From Streptomyces sp. CNQ085 (GTDB lineage Bacteria > Actinomycetota > Actinomycetes > Streptomycetales > Streptomycetaceae), in NCBI RefSeq assembly GCF_022614595.1, contig NZ_JAJFAU010000002.1, positions 7,054 through 47,553 of the forward strand: a DNA stretch of 40,500 bases. The letters run 5' to 3'. Numbering within the stretch: position 1 is the first letter of the stretch; the number at the start of each line of letters is the position of its first letter. Shown piece by piece: positions 19,330 to 29,538 of this stretch. The notes beneath the pieces are model-generated. The model was not told the origin of the DNA. It saw only the letters and a list, made by a program, of their open reading frames with translations, and ran no database searches. The position numbers were made by a program, and so were the translations under genes.

Positions 19330-19513
19330 GGGGTCGCCACGCCCGCTTGGTCTCCAGCCCGCCGCCGCTCTCCACCGCCCGGTGGCACGGAACCACGATC
19401 GGCAGCGGGTTGGACCCCATGGCGGCACCCACAGCGCGGGCCGTGCCCGGCTCACCGACGCGGTCGGCCAGGGCCCTGGTGGCCGCCTCCGTGCCGTACG
19501 GCACGGAGGCGCC
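19330..19513 (-). pseudogene. Remnant of methylated-DNA--protein-cysteine methyltransferase
   Basis: Read on the minus strand, this stretch gives [41 protein letters not shown] and [10 protein letters not shown]. It contains the PCHR active-site motif of Ogt/Ada-type alkyltransferases. The whole N-terminal domain is missing, and about ten residues are deleted between the active site and GGLETKR. No start codon or ribosome-binding site fits. The gene is dead; alkyl repair must be supplied elsewhere. Confidence 0.75.
19485..19510. repeat. Perfect 26-bp palindrome
   Basis: Positions 19485-19510 read identically on both strands, centred on CCGTACGG with arms GCCTCCGTG and CACGGAGGC. Transcribed, this gives an 11-bp stem with a GTAC loop. 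It lies between the convergent MazF-like and glpQ-like genes, so it could serve both as a terminator. It also sits at the truncated edge of the ogt remnant. Confidence 0.7.
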
Positions 19514-19545
19514 GGGATCCCGCGGCGGGGCGGGCTGCGGGGCGG

Positions 19546-20505
19546 TCAGGAGGCGGAGGAGGGGAGCCCCGCCTCCCGGGCCTCTTCCGGCGCTGTCTCC
19601 TCCACGCCGTCCCGGACGACGTCCGGGTAGTTGGAGATGATCCCGTCCACGCCCATGGCGGCGACCCGGCGGGCCGCCTCCGCGCTGTTCACCGTCCAGG
19701 TGAAGACCTCCAGCGGCTTGCCGTGGGGACCCTTGAGCGCGTGGACCTGCCGTACGTACTCCTCGGTCAGGGTGGTGTGGGGCGGGTTGATCTGGTCGCT
19801 GAACCGCGCGTACCGCGGCAGTTCGCCGACGGCGGGGGTGCCCAGGAAGCCGGTTCTGACGGCCGGCGCCTGATCGTGCACGGCCCGCACCGAGTCGGCC
19901 CCGAAGCTCTGGATGACCAGCCTGCTCCGTACGTGCCGCTGGTCCAGCCAGCCCTCGCCGCGCAGCTCGCCCAGGATGTCGGCCTCGATGCCCGGGTAGA
20001 GCTCGGGCCGCTTGATCTCCAGCAGCAGGTTCTGGCCGGTGCGGTCCAGATGCCGCAGGTACTGCTCCAGGGTGGGCACCCGCTCGCCGGCGTACAGCGG
20101 GTCGAACCAGCTTCCCGCGTCCAGCCGGGCGATCTCGGCGGCGGTGAAGTCCGCGACTCTCCAGGGCGCGCGGCCGGGGAAGACCTCCTCGACATCGGTG
20201 GTGCGGCTCAGAGTGGCGTCGTGCATCACGACGAGTTCGCCGTCCCTGGTGCGCTGCACGTCGTTCTCCACCCACGTGACGCCCAGGGCGCGGGCGGCGT
20301 CGACGGCGGCCAGGGTGTTCTCGGGCGCGTAGCCGGAGGCCCCGCGGTGCGCGACCGGGACGGGGGGCTGCGCCGCCGGAGCGGCGGCCCGCGGGGTGTC
20401 CTCCGGTTCGGCCCGGGGAGCGGACTGGGCGGAGGCGGCGGACAGGACGAGCGCGCAGAGGCCGGCGAGTGAACCGGTGACGATGGCAGCGGGGCGCAGG
20501 GACAC
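19546..20505 (-). CDS. Secreted glycerophosphodiester phosphodiesterase
   Basis: 319 residues with a Sec signal peptide (about 1-29). The GDPD barrel motifs are [13 protein letters not shown] (His53), E80 and D82 in [18 protein letters not shown] (His95), [20 protein letters not shown] and [20 protein letters not shown]. The enzyme hydrolyses glycerophosphodiesters to glycerol-3-phosphate and an alcohol outside the cell, giving phosphate and carbon. The GTG at 20505 is chosen because AGGAG lies six bases upstream and the signal peptide begins there. The gene is divergent from uvrB. Secreted GlpQ-type enzymes of Streptomyces are known members of the PhoP regulon. Confidence 0.92.
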   Translation of the reverse strand: MSLRPAAIVTGSLAGLCALVLSAASAQSAPRAEPEDTPRAAAPAAQPPVPVAHRGASGYAPENTLAAVDAARALGVTWVENDVQRTRDGELVVMHDATLSRTTDVEEVFPGRAPWRVADFTAAEIARLDAGSWFDPLYAGERVPTLEQYLRHLDRTGQNLLLEIKRPELYPGIEADILGELRGEGWLDQRHVRSRLVIQSFGADSVRAVHDQAPAVRTGFLGTPAVGELPRYARFSDQINPPHTTLTEEYVRQVHALKGPHGKPLEVFTWTVNSAEAARRVAAMGVDGIISNYPDVVRDGVEETAPEEAREAGLPSSAS

Positions 20506-20575
20506 GGGGGACTCCTCACGTCTTCGGTGCGCTGGTCCCAGAAGCATTCCGGCATCGGCGGCCGGTTACATGGGC

Positions 20576-20597
20576 GGGGAGTGGACAGAACCTGAAC
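20576..20597 (-). promoter_or_regulatory. Weak PHO-box-like direct repeat upstream of the phosphodiesterase
   Basis: On the minus strand GTTCAGG and GTCCACT are spaced exactly 11 bases apart, the period of Streptomyces PhoP direct repeats (consensus GTTCACC). They match at five and four of seven positions. The site lies about 70 bases before the start codon. The match is weak and rests partly on what is known of the gene family. Confidence 0.25.
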
Positions 20598-20684
20598 GCT
20601 TCACGGAAAGTCCCCGCCGGCGGCCGTACGGCCGGGAATCACACACCACCACCGATGTCGGTGGAGGGACGTAACGTGGGGGAC

Positions 20685-22841
<2,157 letters not shown>

Positions 22842-22853
22842 GACGAGGGCGCC

Positions 22854-22912
22854 ACGGGGCGGCGGGGCAGGGGGAAGTGTTGCAGGAACGACACAAAGCC
22901 CGGCCGCCCCGT
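22854..22912 (+). terminator. Inverted repeat after uvrB
   Basis: ACGGGGCGGC (22854-22863) and GCCGCCCCGT (22903-22912) are exact complements with a 39-base loop. CGAGG/CCTCG extend the pairing across a five-base bulge. It begins 13 bases after the uvrB stop. The long loop makes it a weaker terminator candidate than others here. Confidence 0.5.
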
Positions 22913-22998
22913 CCTCGCCGCCGACGGCGGTGCGTAGGGTTCGTGGCGGTCGCCCCGGACGGCGGCCGATCGCAACGGCTGGAAAGAGGGGAACGCAC

Positions 22999-23577
22999 GT
23001 GACGGTCAACTTGTCCAAGGGACAGGCGGTCAGCCTGCAGAAGTCCGACGGGGGCACCCTGACCGCGGTGCGGATGGGGCTCGGCTGGCAGGCGGCCCCC
23101 CGCCGCGGACTGTTCGGCCGGCGCACCCAGGAGATCGACCTGGACGCCTCGGCGGTGCTCTTCGCCGGTCAGCAGCCGGTGGACGTCGTCTTCTTCCGCC
23201 ACCTGGTGAGCGACGACGGCTCCGTGCGGCACACCGGTGACAACCTCGTCGGCGGCGCCGGGCAGGGAGGCGACGACGAGGCGATCCTGGTGGACCTCCA
23301 GCGGGTTCCGGCCCATATCGACCAGATCGTCTTCACCGTGAACTCCTTCACCGGCCAGACTTTCGCCGAGGTGCAGAACGCCTTCTGCCGGCTGGTGGAC
23401 GAAACCAACGGTCAGGAGCTGGCGCGCTACACCCTCACCGGCGGCGGCCGGCACACCGCGCAGATCATGGCCAAGGTCCACCGCCAGGGCGAGGGCTGGC
23501 AGATGACCGCCCTGGGCACTGAGGCCAACGGCCGCACCTTCCAGGACCTGATGCCCTCGATCACACCCCTCCTGTAG
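22999..23577 (+). CDS. TerD-family protein
   Basis: 192 residues forming one TerD domain: MTVNLSKGQAVSLQK, EIDLDASAVLF, SDDGSVRHTGDNLVGG, GDDEAILVDLQRVP, VFTVNSFTGQTFAEVQNAF and ARYTLTGGG. The Asp-rich loops match the calcium-binding sites of this family, which is linked to tellurite and stress resistance but whose biochemical role is unsettled. The GTG at 22999 has AGAGGGG at 22985-22991. The gene lies between uvrB and a decayed gene, with terC a little further downstream. No other ter genes (terB, terZ, terE) are in the window. Confidence 0.9.
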   Translation: MTVNLSKGQAVSLQKSDGGTLTAVRMGLGWQAAPRRGLFGRRTQEIDLDASAVLFAGQQPVDVVFFRHLVSDDGSVRHTGDNLVGGAGQGGDDEAILVDLQRVPAHIDQIVFTVNSFTGQTFAEVQNAFCRLVDETNGQELARYTLTGGGRHTAQIMAKVHRQGEGWQMTALGTEANGRTFQDLMPSITPLL

Positions 23578-24147
23578 GGCGCGGCGAGGCCGCGGGAGGA
23601 CCGGGCCGGGCCGGGACGGAGCACAGCGGAACACACGCGGGAGGGGACGCGGCGACGGCGGCGGAAATGGTCCGGGGGCGGAGTCCGGCGCGGCGCGCGA
23701 GCCGCCCGCCACGGGTCCGCAGGGCGTCGCCCCGGCGGCGCCGGACCGACCCGCCGCGTCGACCCGGTACAGATGGCGGTGCGCACCCGTGCCGACGACG
23801 CGCTCCCGCCGGACGTGAACACCGCCGGGCAGTTGCCCGATCATCCACGGCTTCGACGACCGTGCCGTCACCCGGCTGCGCTACCTCGCGGACGAAGGGC
23901 CCTCCGTCGGGGTACATCTGATGATGGTCGCCGACCGGGAGGAGACGCGGGAGGGGAGTACGGCCCCGTGCCCGACCCGCTGTGGCGTTCGCCGCTGAGT
24001 GTCATCCCCGTACCCGACGATCACCTCGCCGATCTCCGGGTCGCTCACGCGTGGACGTACGAGCCGCCTCCGCCGCCCCCGGGCAGCCGGACCCTCTCCC
24101 GGATACCGGGGCGGGTGGCCCAGGCCCGCCCGCGGCACGGGCGCTGA
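23578..24147 (+). pseudogene. Decayed gene between terD and terC; ATPase-like C-terminal fragment
   Basis: There is no intact gene in this interval. From 23834 a frame reads CPIIHGFDDRAVTRLRYLAD then EGPSVGVHLMMVADREE and hits a stop at about 23997. A second frame, entered near 23955, continues smoothly as EYGPVPDPLWRSPLSVIPVP and DDHLADLRVAHAWTYEPP to a stop at 24147. Together they look like one C-terminus split by a frameshift, with no start codon or N-terminal part. The GVHLMMVADR strand resembles the end of FtsK/SpoIIIE-like P-loop ATPases, but that family call is tentative. 23578-23760 shows nothing recognisable. Confidence 0.55.
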
Positions 24148-24207
24148 CAGAGCAGGTCCGCACCCTTCGCTTTGCCTTTTCTTGGCGCTGCTTTACTCTT
24201 CCTCGAG

Positions 24208-24333
24208 CGGAGGGGAGTACTCCCGTATGCGGCGTTCCCGTCAGTACGGGCCGGGTGTGACCGGCCCCGGGGCGCCGGCCCGCGGGCCATCGTGCCCCGG
24301 GCGGAGGAGACCTCCGGCAACCGGAGCCGGAGG
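24208..24333 (+). promoter_or_regulatory. yybP-ykoY-type manganese riboswitch upstream of terC
   Basis: The segment has the hallmark GGGGAGTA after a P1 strand CGGAGG (24208-24213), closed by GAGGAGA followed by CCTCCG (24311-24316). This is the same order as the GGGGAGUA...AAGACC core of yybP-ykoY Mn2+ riboswitches. GC-rich hairpins fill the middle. Downstream, CCTCCGGC (24311-24318) can instead pair perfectly with GCCGGAGG (24326-24333), which contains the terC Shine-Dalgarno GGAGG (24329-24333). Formation of P1 when Mn2+ binds would free the ribosome-binding site. The class is known to control TerC-type Mn2+ exporters; the switching scheme is inferred from pairing. Confidence 0.8.
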
Positions 24334-24341
24334 ATTCCTGC

Positions 24342-25328
24342 ATGGATGTTTCCACGACCACCTGGGTGCTGACGATCGTCGGTCTGTGCGCCCTCATCGC
24401 CGTCGACTTCTTCATCGGCGGACGCAAGCCGCACGAGGTCTCCATGAAGGAGGCCGGCACCTGGACGATCGTCTGGGTCGTCCTGGCGATCCTGTTCGGC
24501 GCGGGTCTGTACGCCGTCGGCGAGAGCCGGGCGGCGGGCGAGTTCGCCGCGGGCTACATCACCGAGAAGTCGCTCAGCGTCGACAACCTCTTCGTCTTCG
24601 TCCTGATCATGGCGAAGTTCGCGGTGCCCACCATCTACCAGCAGCGCGTGCTGATGGTCGGTGTGCTCATGGCCCTGGTGATGCGCGCGATCTTCATCGC
24701 GGCCGGTGCCGCGCTGATCTCCACCTTCTCCTGGGTCTTCTTCATCTTCGGCGGCTTCCTCATCTGGACGGCCTGGAAGCTGGTGCGCGAGGCCCGCGCC
24801 GAGGAGCAGGGCCACGAGGAGGAGGCGTACGAGGAGAACCGCCTGCTGAAGCTGGTCGAGCGGCGCTTCCCCTCCACCTCCCGGTACCACGGCACCAAGC
24901 TGTTCGTCGTCGAGAACGGCAGGCGGCTGATGACGCCGATGCTGATCGTCATGCTGGCCATCGGCAGCACGGACCTGCTGTTCGCCCTGGACTCCATCCC
25001 GGCGATCTTCGGTCTGACCCAGGACCCGTACATCGTCTTCACCGCCAACGCCTTCGCCCTGATGGGCCTGCGCCAGCTCTACTTCCTCATCGGCGGACTC
25101 CTCAAGAAGCTGGTGCACCTGTCCTACGGGTTGTCGATCATCCTCGGCTTCATCGGCGTCAAGCTGGTGCTGCACGCCCTCCACGAGCAGGGCGTGCACG
25201 TCCCGGAGATCTCCACCCCGGTGTCGCTGGCCGTCATCTGCGGTGTTCTGGTCGTCACCACGATCACCAGCCTGCGCGCCTCCCGGAAACTGGGGCGCGA
25301 GGAGGAGCAGGCCGCGCCGCGCGGCTGA
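24342..25328 (+). CDS. TerC-family membrane protein, likely Mn2+ exporter
   Basis: 328 residues with about eight to nine hydrophobic segments. Family landmarks are LIAVDFFIGG near the N-terminus, EKSLSVDNLFVFVLIM, LIWTAWKLVREA before a charged cytoplasmic loop (about 148-190), STDLLFALDSIPAIFG, YIVFTANAFALMGLRQLYF and YGLSIILGFIGVKL. The conserved acidic residues (VDN, LDS) lie within membrane segments and probably bind metal. TerC proteins export Mn2+ and help supply metal to exoenzymes. The riboswitch just upstream supports the manganese role. Proximity to the terD gene could also link it to stress resistance. The ATG start is eight bases after GGAGG. Confidence 0.93.
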   Translation: MDVSTTTWVLTIVGLCALIAVDFFIGGRKPHEVSMKEAGTWTIVWVVLAILFGAGLYAVGESRAAGEFAAGYITEKSLSVDNLFVFVLIMAKFAVPTIYQQRVLMVGVLMALVMRAIFIAAGAALISTFSWVFFIFGGFLIWTAWKLVREARAEEQGHEEEAYEENRLLKLVERRFPSTSRYHGTKLFVVENGRRLMTPMLIVMLAIGSTDLLFALDSIPAIFGLTQDPYIVFTANAFALMGLRQLYFLIGGLLKKLVHLSYGLSIILGFIGVKLVLHALHEQGVHVPEISTPVSLAVICGVLVVTTITSLRASRKLGREEEQAAPRG

Positions 25329-25344
25329 CCCGGTACGTCCCGAA

Positions 25345-25385
25345 GCGGCGGTACGGCCGGGCCCCGCGCCCGGCCCTACCGCCGC
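25345..25385. terminator. Bidirectional terminator between terC and the glycosidase gene
   Basis: GCGGCGGTA (25345-25353) pairs with TACCGCCGC (25377-25385), and GGCCGGG (25355-25361) with CCCGGCC (25369-25375), separated by one C-C mismatch and a seven-base loop. The hairpin lies between two convergent stop codons (terC at 25328, the other at 25392-25394). Confidence 0.85.
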
Positions 25386-25391
25386 CGCGCA

Positions 25392-28300
25392 TCAGCGCAC
25401 CACCACGACCCGCCGCTCCCGCCGCTCGCCGCTCACGGCCACCGCCACGGTCACCGTCCCCGGTCGCAGCCCCGTCAGGGTGCCCGCCACCGGGTCGAGG
25501 AGGGCGACACAGCCCGCCCGGGCCCGCGCCCGCCCCGCAGCCTTGGTGCACAGGCCCCGCGAACCGGTCCAGTCCGCGCTCAGCGGCCAGCCCACCGGCA
25601 CCGTGCGCGTCGCGCTCCCGCCGCCCTGGACGACCGCTGCGGACACCCTCGCCGGTGCACCGCCGACCGGCACGGTCCCGGGCGCGGTAAGGGAGAGTCC
25701 GTCCACATGGGGGCGCGTTTGGACCGAGATCCAGTCCTGGCCGGAGCCCTTGTCGATCCCGACCAGGGACCAGCCGCTGAAGCCGCCCTCACCGGCGGGC
25801 GCGGCCGGCGCCTTGCCCGCGTTGCCGTTGACCAGGTACGGCACACCGTCCACCCGGGAGGAGTGGAAGACGCCGGCATGCGCCCCGACGAACACCGCTC
25901 CCTTGCCGGTGCGGCGGCGGAAGCCGCCGAGCCAGTCCTCCAGGAGGTCCGCCTCCAGCCGGTCGGTCAGCCGGCTGCCCCGCTGCGGGGTCGGATCGCG
26001 CGGCGGTACGTGGGCCAGTACCACGACCGAGCCGATCGCGTCGTCCTGCGCGGCGGAGTCCAGGCGCTCGCGCAGCGCCAGGATCTGCTCCCAGCCGCCG
26101 CCGCGCAGGGTCAGCGAGGAGGTGTCGAGGGTGATCAGGCGCGTGCCCTCGTGGTCGAAGGAACGGTGGGTGTCGCCGAACTCCGCGCGGAAGTTCCCGA
26201 TGGAACCGCCCATCACCTCGTGGTTGCCCGGCACGTAGTACCAGGGCACCTCCTCCCCCAGTTCCTCCTCGAGCACCCGGCGGGCGAAGGCGAGGTCCTC
26301 GGGCGAGCCCTCGTCCACCCAGTCGCCGTTCACCACGGCGAAGTCGGGCCGGGCCGCCCGCACCTCCCGCAGGGTGCGCCGGGCCATGCGCACCGCTTCG
26401 CCGCCCGGATCGCGGGCGACGAACTGGGCGTCGGAGACCACCGCGAACCGCCAGTCGCGCCCGGCCGTGTCCGCGGCCGTCGAGATCAGCGGGTCCCGGT
26501 GGGGTCCGGCGGCGGGCAGGTCGACGTCCGGCGGGGTCCGGGCCGTCAGTCCGTCCAGGACGACCTCTCCGCGGTAGAGCTCGCCGGGCCGGGTCTCGGC
26601 CAGATAGAACCGCCGGACCTTCAGCGGATGGGTGACGCTCTCGGGCACCTCGAAGATGATTCGTCGCCAGCCGGTCCAGGTGACGTGCGGGCCGCGCAGT
26701 ATCTGCGAGGTCCCCTCGGCGTCGGTGAGGTGGAGCGAGGGCCATGCGCCGTGGCCGTCGCCCTTCAGCCACAGGGTGAAGCTCTGCGGCTGGCCGGTGA
26801 CGGGGATCCGCTCCGGGGGGTTGGCGTAGGCGGCGCGGGTCGCGGTGGACCGCGTGAAGTCGTACTCCATCCGCAGTCCGGCGCCCTCGTGCCCGGCGAG
26901 GTCGGCGGACAGGGAGCCGGAGGCGCGTGCGGCGCTGAAGGTCCACCGTCCGGCATCGTCGAAGCGCGCCACGTCGCGGTCCGTCAGGCCGATGGTGACG
27001 GCCAGGACCGTCTTCTTCCCCGCGACGGTGGCCCGGACCAGCCCGGAGGCGGACCCGCCGCCGCCGGTGGCGGTGACGGTGAAGCCGCCGCGCGGGGGAT
27101 CGGGGGCGATGCGCAAGAGCGAGCGGTCGTAGTCGAGCGCCACGTCCGAGGGGGCGATGGGGGCGCTGCGCCCCTCGGCGTCGAAGCCGGTGAAGCCGAA
27201 GGGGGCCTTGGCACCGGGCCCGGGGAGCCCGACCCGCTCCCGGGTCGGGGCGATCCGCCGCAATGGGCCCAGCACCGTCAGAGCGGCGGAGCCGCGGGCG
27301 TGGCCGCGGCGAGCGACGGCCTCGGCCGTTCCCGTCGCGCGGGCGTGGAAGACGCCGTCGCGGTCCACCCGGCCGACCTCGGGGCGGGAGCTGTGCCAGT
27401 GGGGCGCCGCATCCGCCGGACGACGCTCCGCCGGCCCGTCCGCCGGCCCGTCCGCCGGGCCGTACGTCTCGTCGTGGCCTGCGGCGGTGAGCGCGCGGGT
27501 CAGACCGGGGAAGACCCGCTCCGGGTGGCCGTCGGGGACGTTGTCCGCCGAAGGGGCCTCGGCCGGCTCCGCGGCCGTCTCCACCCAGAAGCCCTCCAGG
27601 TTCCCGCTGCCGTCGGGGGCGGTGACGGCCAGCCCGTTGGGGACCTCCCGCTCAAAGCCGTCGGAGGGGCTGTTCTCCACCCGCGGGGCGTCCGAGCCGG
27701 GCTCGCGGACGATCAGCGTCGAGGAGCCGCCGCCGTCGAGGTTGAGCGCGTTGTGGGCGCCCAGCCCGTCCATCATCACGGCGAGTTCGGTGAGGGTGAC
27801 GCCGCCGGACGCGGCCTGGCGGCCGTCCACGGTCAGCACGTGCATCGTGGAGCCGTCCCGGGAGAAGCCCACGGCGGTGCGGGGAGCGGCGGTGTTGTTG
27901 GGCTGCCCGTCCCAGTTCCGCGGCTCGCCGTCCTCGACCAGCACGCCGCGTCCGCCGACCGCGGTGCGGGGCGTCTCGCCGCCGTCGGTACGCAGCCCGT
28001 ACTCCCAGCTCACCGGATCTCCCGGAGCCAGCGCGGCCAGAGCCCTCGCGCCCGCGTCCCGGCCGAGCAGCACGGTTGTGCCCTCGGGCACCGGGCCGCT
28101 GCCGGGGGAGTCCTCCACGCCGGTGACCCGGCCCCCGGAGACGGTGACCTCGGTGACCTGTGACGCGCCGTCCATGGCCAGGGCGCGGTCGGCTGCGCCC
28201 CACCGCGCGTCGTAGGCACCGATGCCGTCGGCAGGGACGTTCGCGGCGTTGTAGGCGGCCAGCGACTCGGTTCCGCCGGGCAGGGTGAGGACGCCCTCGA

Positions 28301-28850
28301 AGTACAGACCGAGGACGCGGCCCGCGCCGTCCGCACCGAAACCGGCCGCCTCGTGGACGCCGGGGGCGGGTGAGTGGGTGATCTCGCCGTCGTCCAGGCC
28401 CGGGCCGAGCGGGGCGCCGGTCTGTTTGATGTCGAAGAAGTCGGCGTTGAAGGCGGCGATGGTGCGGCGCCCGGGGCCGGGGTCGTGCGCGGCGGCCAGT
28501 TCGGAGACGGTGGCGCGGTCGGAGACGGAGCCCGGTGACAGGTAGTCGACCCGCGTGCCGCCGTCGAGATCGACGCTGAGGGCGTCGGCGCGCAGCCACT
28601 TGTCCGGCTCCAGCCGGTCGAACGAGGTCAGTGTGGTGCCGGGCGCCACGGGCCGCACAGTGCGGGACAGCTCCATGCCGGTGCCGGTGCCGGTGCCGGT
28701 GCGTAGGGGAGGGGAGACCGGAGCGGCGGCCGGGGTGGTGGCGGGGGCGGCGGCGACCGGCGGCGCCAGTCCCAGCCCGAACGCGAGGACGGCGGCGAGA
28801 GGGACCGAGGTCCGCCCGGAGACTCTTCTGGCCTGCGACCTTCGCGACAC
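25392..28850 (-). CDS. Secreted phosphodiester glycosidase / metallophosphatase fusion
   Basis: About 1152 residues with an N-terminal signal peptide (VSRRSQARRVSGRTS, then a hydrophobic run to AAA). Residues about 65-430 are a phosphodiester glycosidase (NAGPA-like) domain: AAFNADFFDI, GRGVLVEDGEP, RTAVGFSRDG, LAVMMDGLGAHNALNLDGGG. An Ig-like and a carbohydrate-binding-like region follow (about 500-780). A calcineurin-type metallophosphatase occupies about 800-1010: FAVVSDAQF, VNGDWVDEG, YVPGNHEVMG, VVLAHVPPRD and GAHAGVF. The last part is another Ig-like domain. The first metal motif is DAQ instead of DxH, and the last is GAHAG instead of GHxH, so catalysis needs testing. It probably acts on extracellular glycan phosphodiesters. 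The start is uncertain: GTG codons at 28868 and 28862 are also in frame. Short GTGCCG tandem repeats lie near 28677-28703. Confidence 0.85.
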   Translation of the reverse strand: MSRRSQARRVSGRTSVPLAAVLAFGLGLAPPVAAAPATTPAAAPVSPPLRTGTGTGTGMELSRTVRPVAPGTTLTSFDRLEPDKWLRADALSVDLDGGTRVDYLSPGSVSDRATVSELAAAHDPGPGRRTIAAFNADFFDIKQTGAPLGPGLDDGEITHSPAPGVHEAAGFGADGAGRVLGLYFEGVLTLPGGTESLAAYNAANVPADGIGAYDARWGAADRALAMDGASQVTEVTVSGGRVTGVEDSPGSGPVPEGTTVLLGRDAGARALAALAPGDPVSWEYGLRTDGGETPRTAVGGRGVLVEDGEPRNWDGQPNNTAAPRTAVGFSRDGSTMHVLTVDGRQAASGGVTLTELAVMMDGLGAHNALNLDGGGSSTLIVREPGSDAPRVENSPSDGFEREVPNGLAVTAPDGSGNLEGFWVETAAEPAEAPSADNVPDGHPERVFPGLTRALTAAGHDETYGPADGPADGPAERRPADAAPHWHSSRPEVGRVDRDGVFHARATGTAEAVARRGHARGSAALTVLGPLRRIAPTRERVGLPGPGAKAPFGFTGFDAEGRSAPIAPSDVALDYDRSLLRIAPDPPRGGFTVTATGGGGSASGLVRATVAGKKTVLAVTIGLTDRDVARFDDAGRWTFSAARASGSLSADLAGHEGAGLRMEYDFTRSTATRAAYANPPERIPVTGQPQSFTLWLKGDGHGAWPSLHLTDAEGTSQILRGPHVTWTGWRRIIFEVPESVTHPLKVRRFYLAETRPGELYRGEVVLDGLTARTPPDVDLPAAGPHRDPLISTAADTAGRDWRFAVVSDAQFVARDPGGEAVRMARRTLREVRAARPDFAVVNGDWVDEGSPEDLAFARRVLEEELGEEVPWYYVPGNHEVMGGSIGNFRAEFGDTHRSFDHEGTRLITLDTSSLTLRGGGWEQILALRERLDSAAQDDAIGSVVVLAHVPPRDPTPQRGSRLTDRLEADLLEDWLGGFRRRTGKGAVFVGAHAGVFHSSRVDGVPYLVNGNAGKAPAAPAGEGGFSGWSLVGIDKGSGQDWISVQTRPHVDGLSLTAPGTVPVGGAPARVSAAVVQGGGSATRTVPVGWPLSADWTGSRGLCTKAAGRARARAGCVALLDPVAGTLTGLRPGTVTVAVAVSGERRERRVVVVR

Positions 28851-28965
28851 GACATCACCCACGGACACTGCGAGGGAGCACGCGCTTTCTGCGCGTTCAG
28901 CGCCACAGGGTGGCAAGGCCGCCCGGTCCGCGCCAGAGGGCGTGCGCGAACATCGCCGGAACAAC

Positions 28966-29013
28966 ACGTTTTCCCCGTGCTTCCGCTGGACCGAATGGAC
29001 GCACGGGGAACGT
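28966..29013 (-). terminator. Terminator-like inverted repeat after the Rieske gene
   Basis: TTCCCCGTGC (28971-28980) and GCACGGGGAA (29001-29010) are exact complements around a 20-base loop. ACGT on both outer flanks extends the match with a two-base bulge. It lies 71 bases downstream of the Rieske stop on the minus strand, upstream of the glycosidase gene, and separates the uvrA-Rieske transcript from it. Confidence 0.6.
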
Positions 29014-29083
29014 AGGGGGCGCATCGAGCCGGAATGCCGGGTCCGGACGTGTTCAGCCGCCGGGCCCGGCTGTTCCGGCCGTG

Positions 29084-29515
29084 TCAGTCGTCGGGTCCGG
29101 CGACGAGTCGGCCGCCTCGGACCTCGACCGGGACCGCGGGAAGCGGCGCGTCCGCCGGACCCGCCAGTACCTCGCCGCTGGTGGTGTCGAACAGGCTGCC
29201 GTGGCAGGCGCAGTCGGCCTCCAGTTCCTCCACCGAGGTCAGCACGCAGCCCGCGTGGGTGCACACGGCGCTGAACGCCTTGTACTCGCCCTCGGATGCC
29301 TGCGAGACCACCAGCTTCTTCTCGCGGTACAGCCGGGCGCCGCCCACGGGGACGGCATCGGCCGCGCCGAGGTCCACGGGCGCGGTCGGGACCGCCGGAG
29401 CCCGCCCGCCGCCCCCGCCGGAGCATGCGGTCAGACCGAGGCCCGCGGCCCCGGTGAGGGCCGCGCCGCACAGCACGGTGCGGCGGCCGGGCGAGCCGGG
29501 GAGGTCGCCGCTCAT
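29084..29515 (-). CDS. Tat-exported Rieske [2Fe-2S] lipoprotein
   Basis: 143 residues. The N-terminus has twin arginines (GRRTVLCG, R11-R12), a hydrophobic segment and a lipobox LTAC with Cys31, so it is probably exported folded by Tat and lipidated. The Rieske motifs are CTHAGC and CACHGSLFD, giving the two Cys and two His ligands plus the extra Cys pair. The protein should carry electrons at the outer membrane face; its partner is unknown. ATG 29515 is preferred because GAGAGGAGAG stands just upstream. A GTG at 29542 overlaps the uvrA stop by four bases and would add nine residues. It is probably co-transcribed with uvrA. Confidence 0.9.
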   Translation of the reverse strand: MSGDLPGSPGRRTVLCGAALTGAAGLGLTACSGGGGGRAPAVPTAPVDLGAADAVPVGGARLYREKKLVVSQASEGEYKAFSAVCTHAGCVLTSVEELEADCACHGSLFDTTSGEVLAGPADAPLPAVPVEVRGGRLVAGPDD

Positions 29516-29538
29516 GGTCGCACTCTCCTCTCGGCCGC

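Noticed and set aside
20506..20684. SOS box in front of uvrB
   Set aside because: CAGAACCTGAACG has GAAC twice but not the inverted symmetry of a LexA site.
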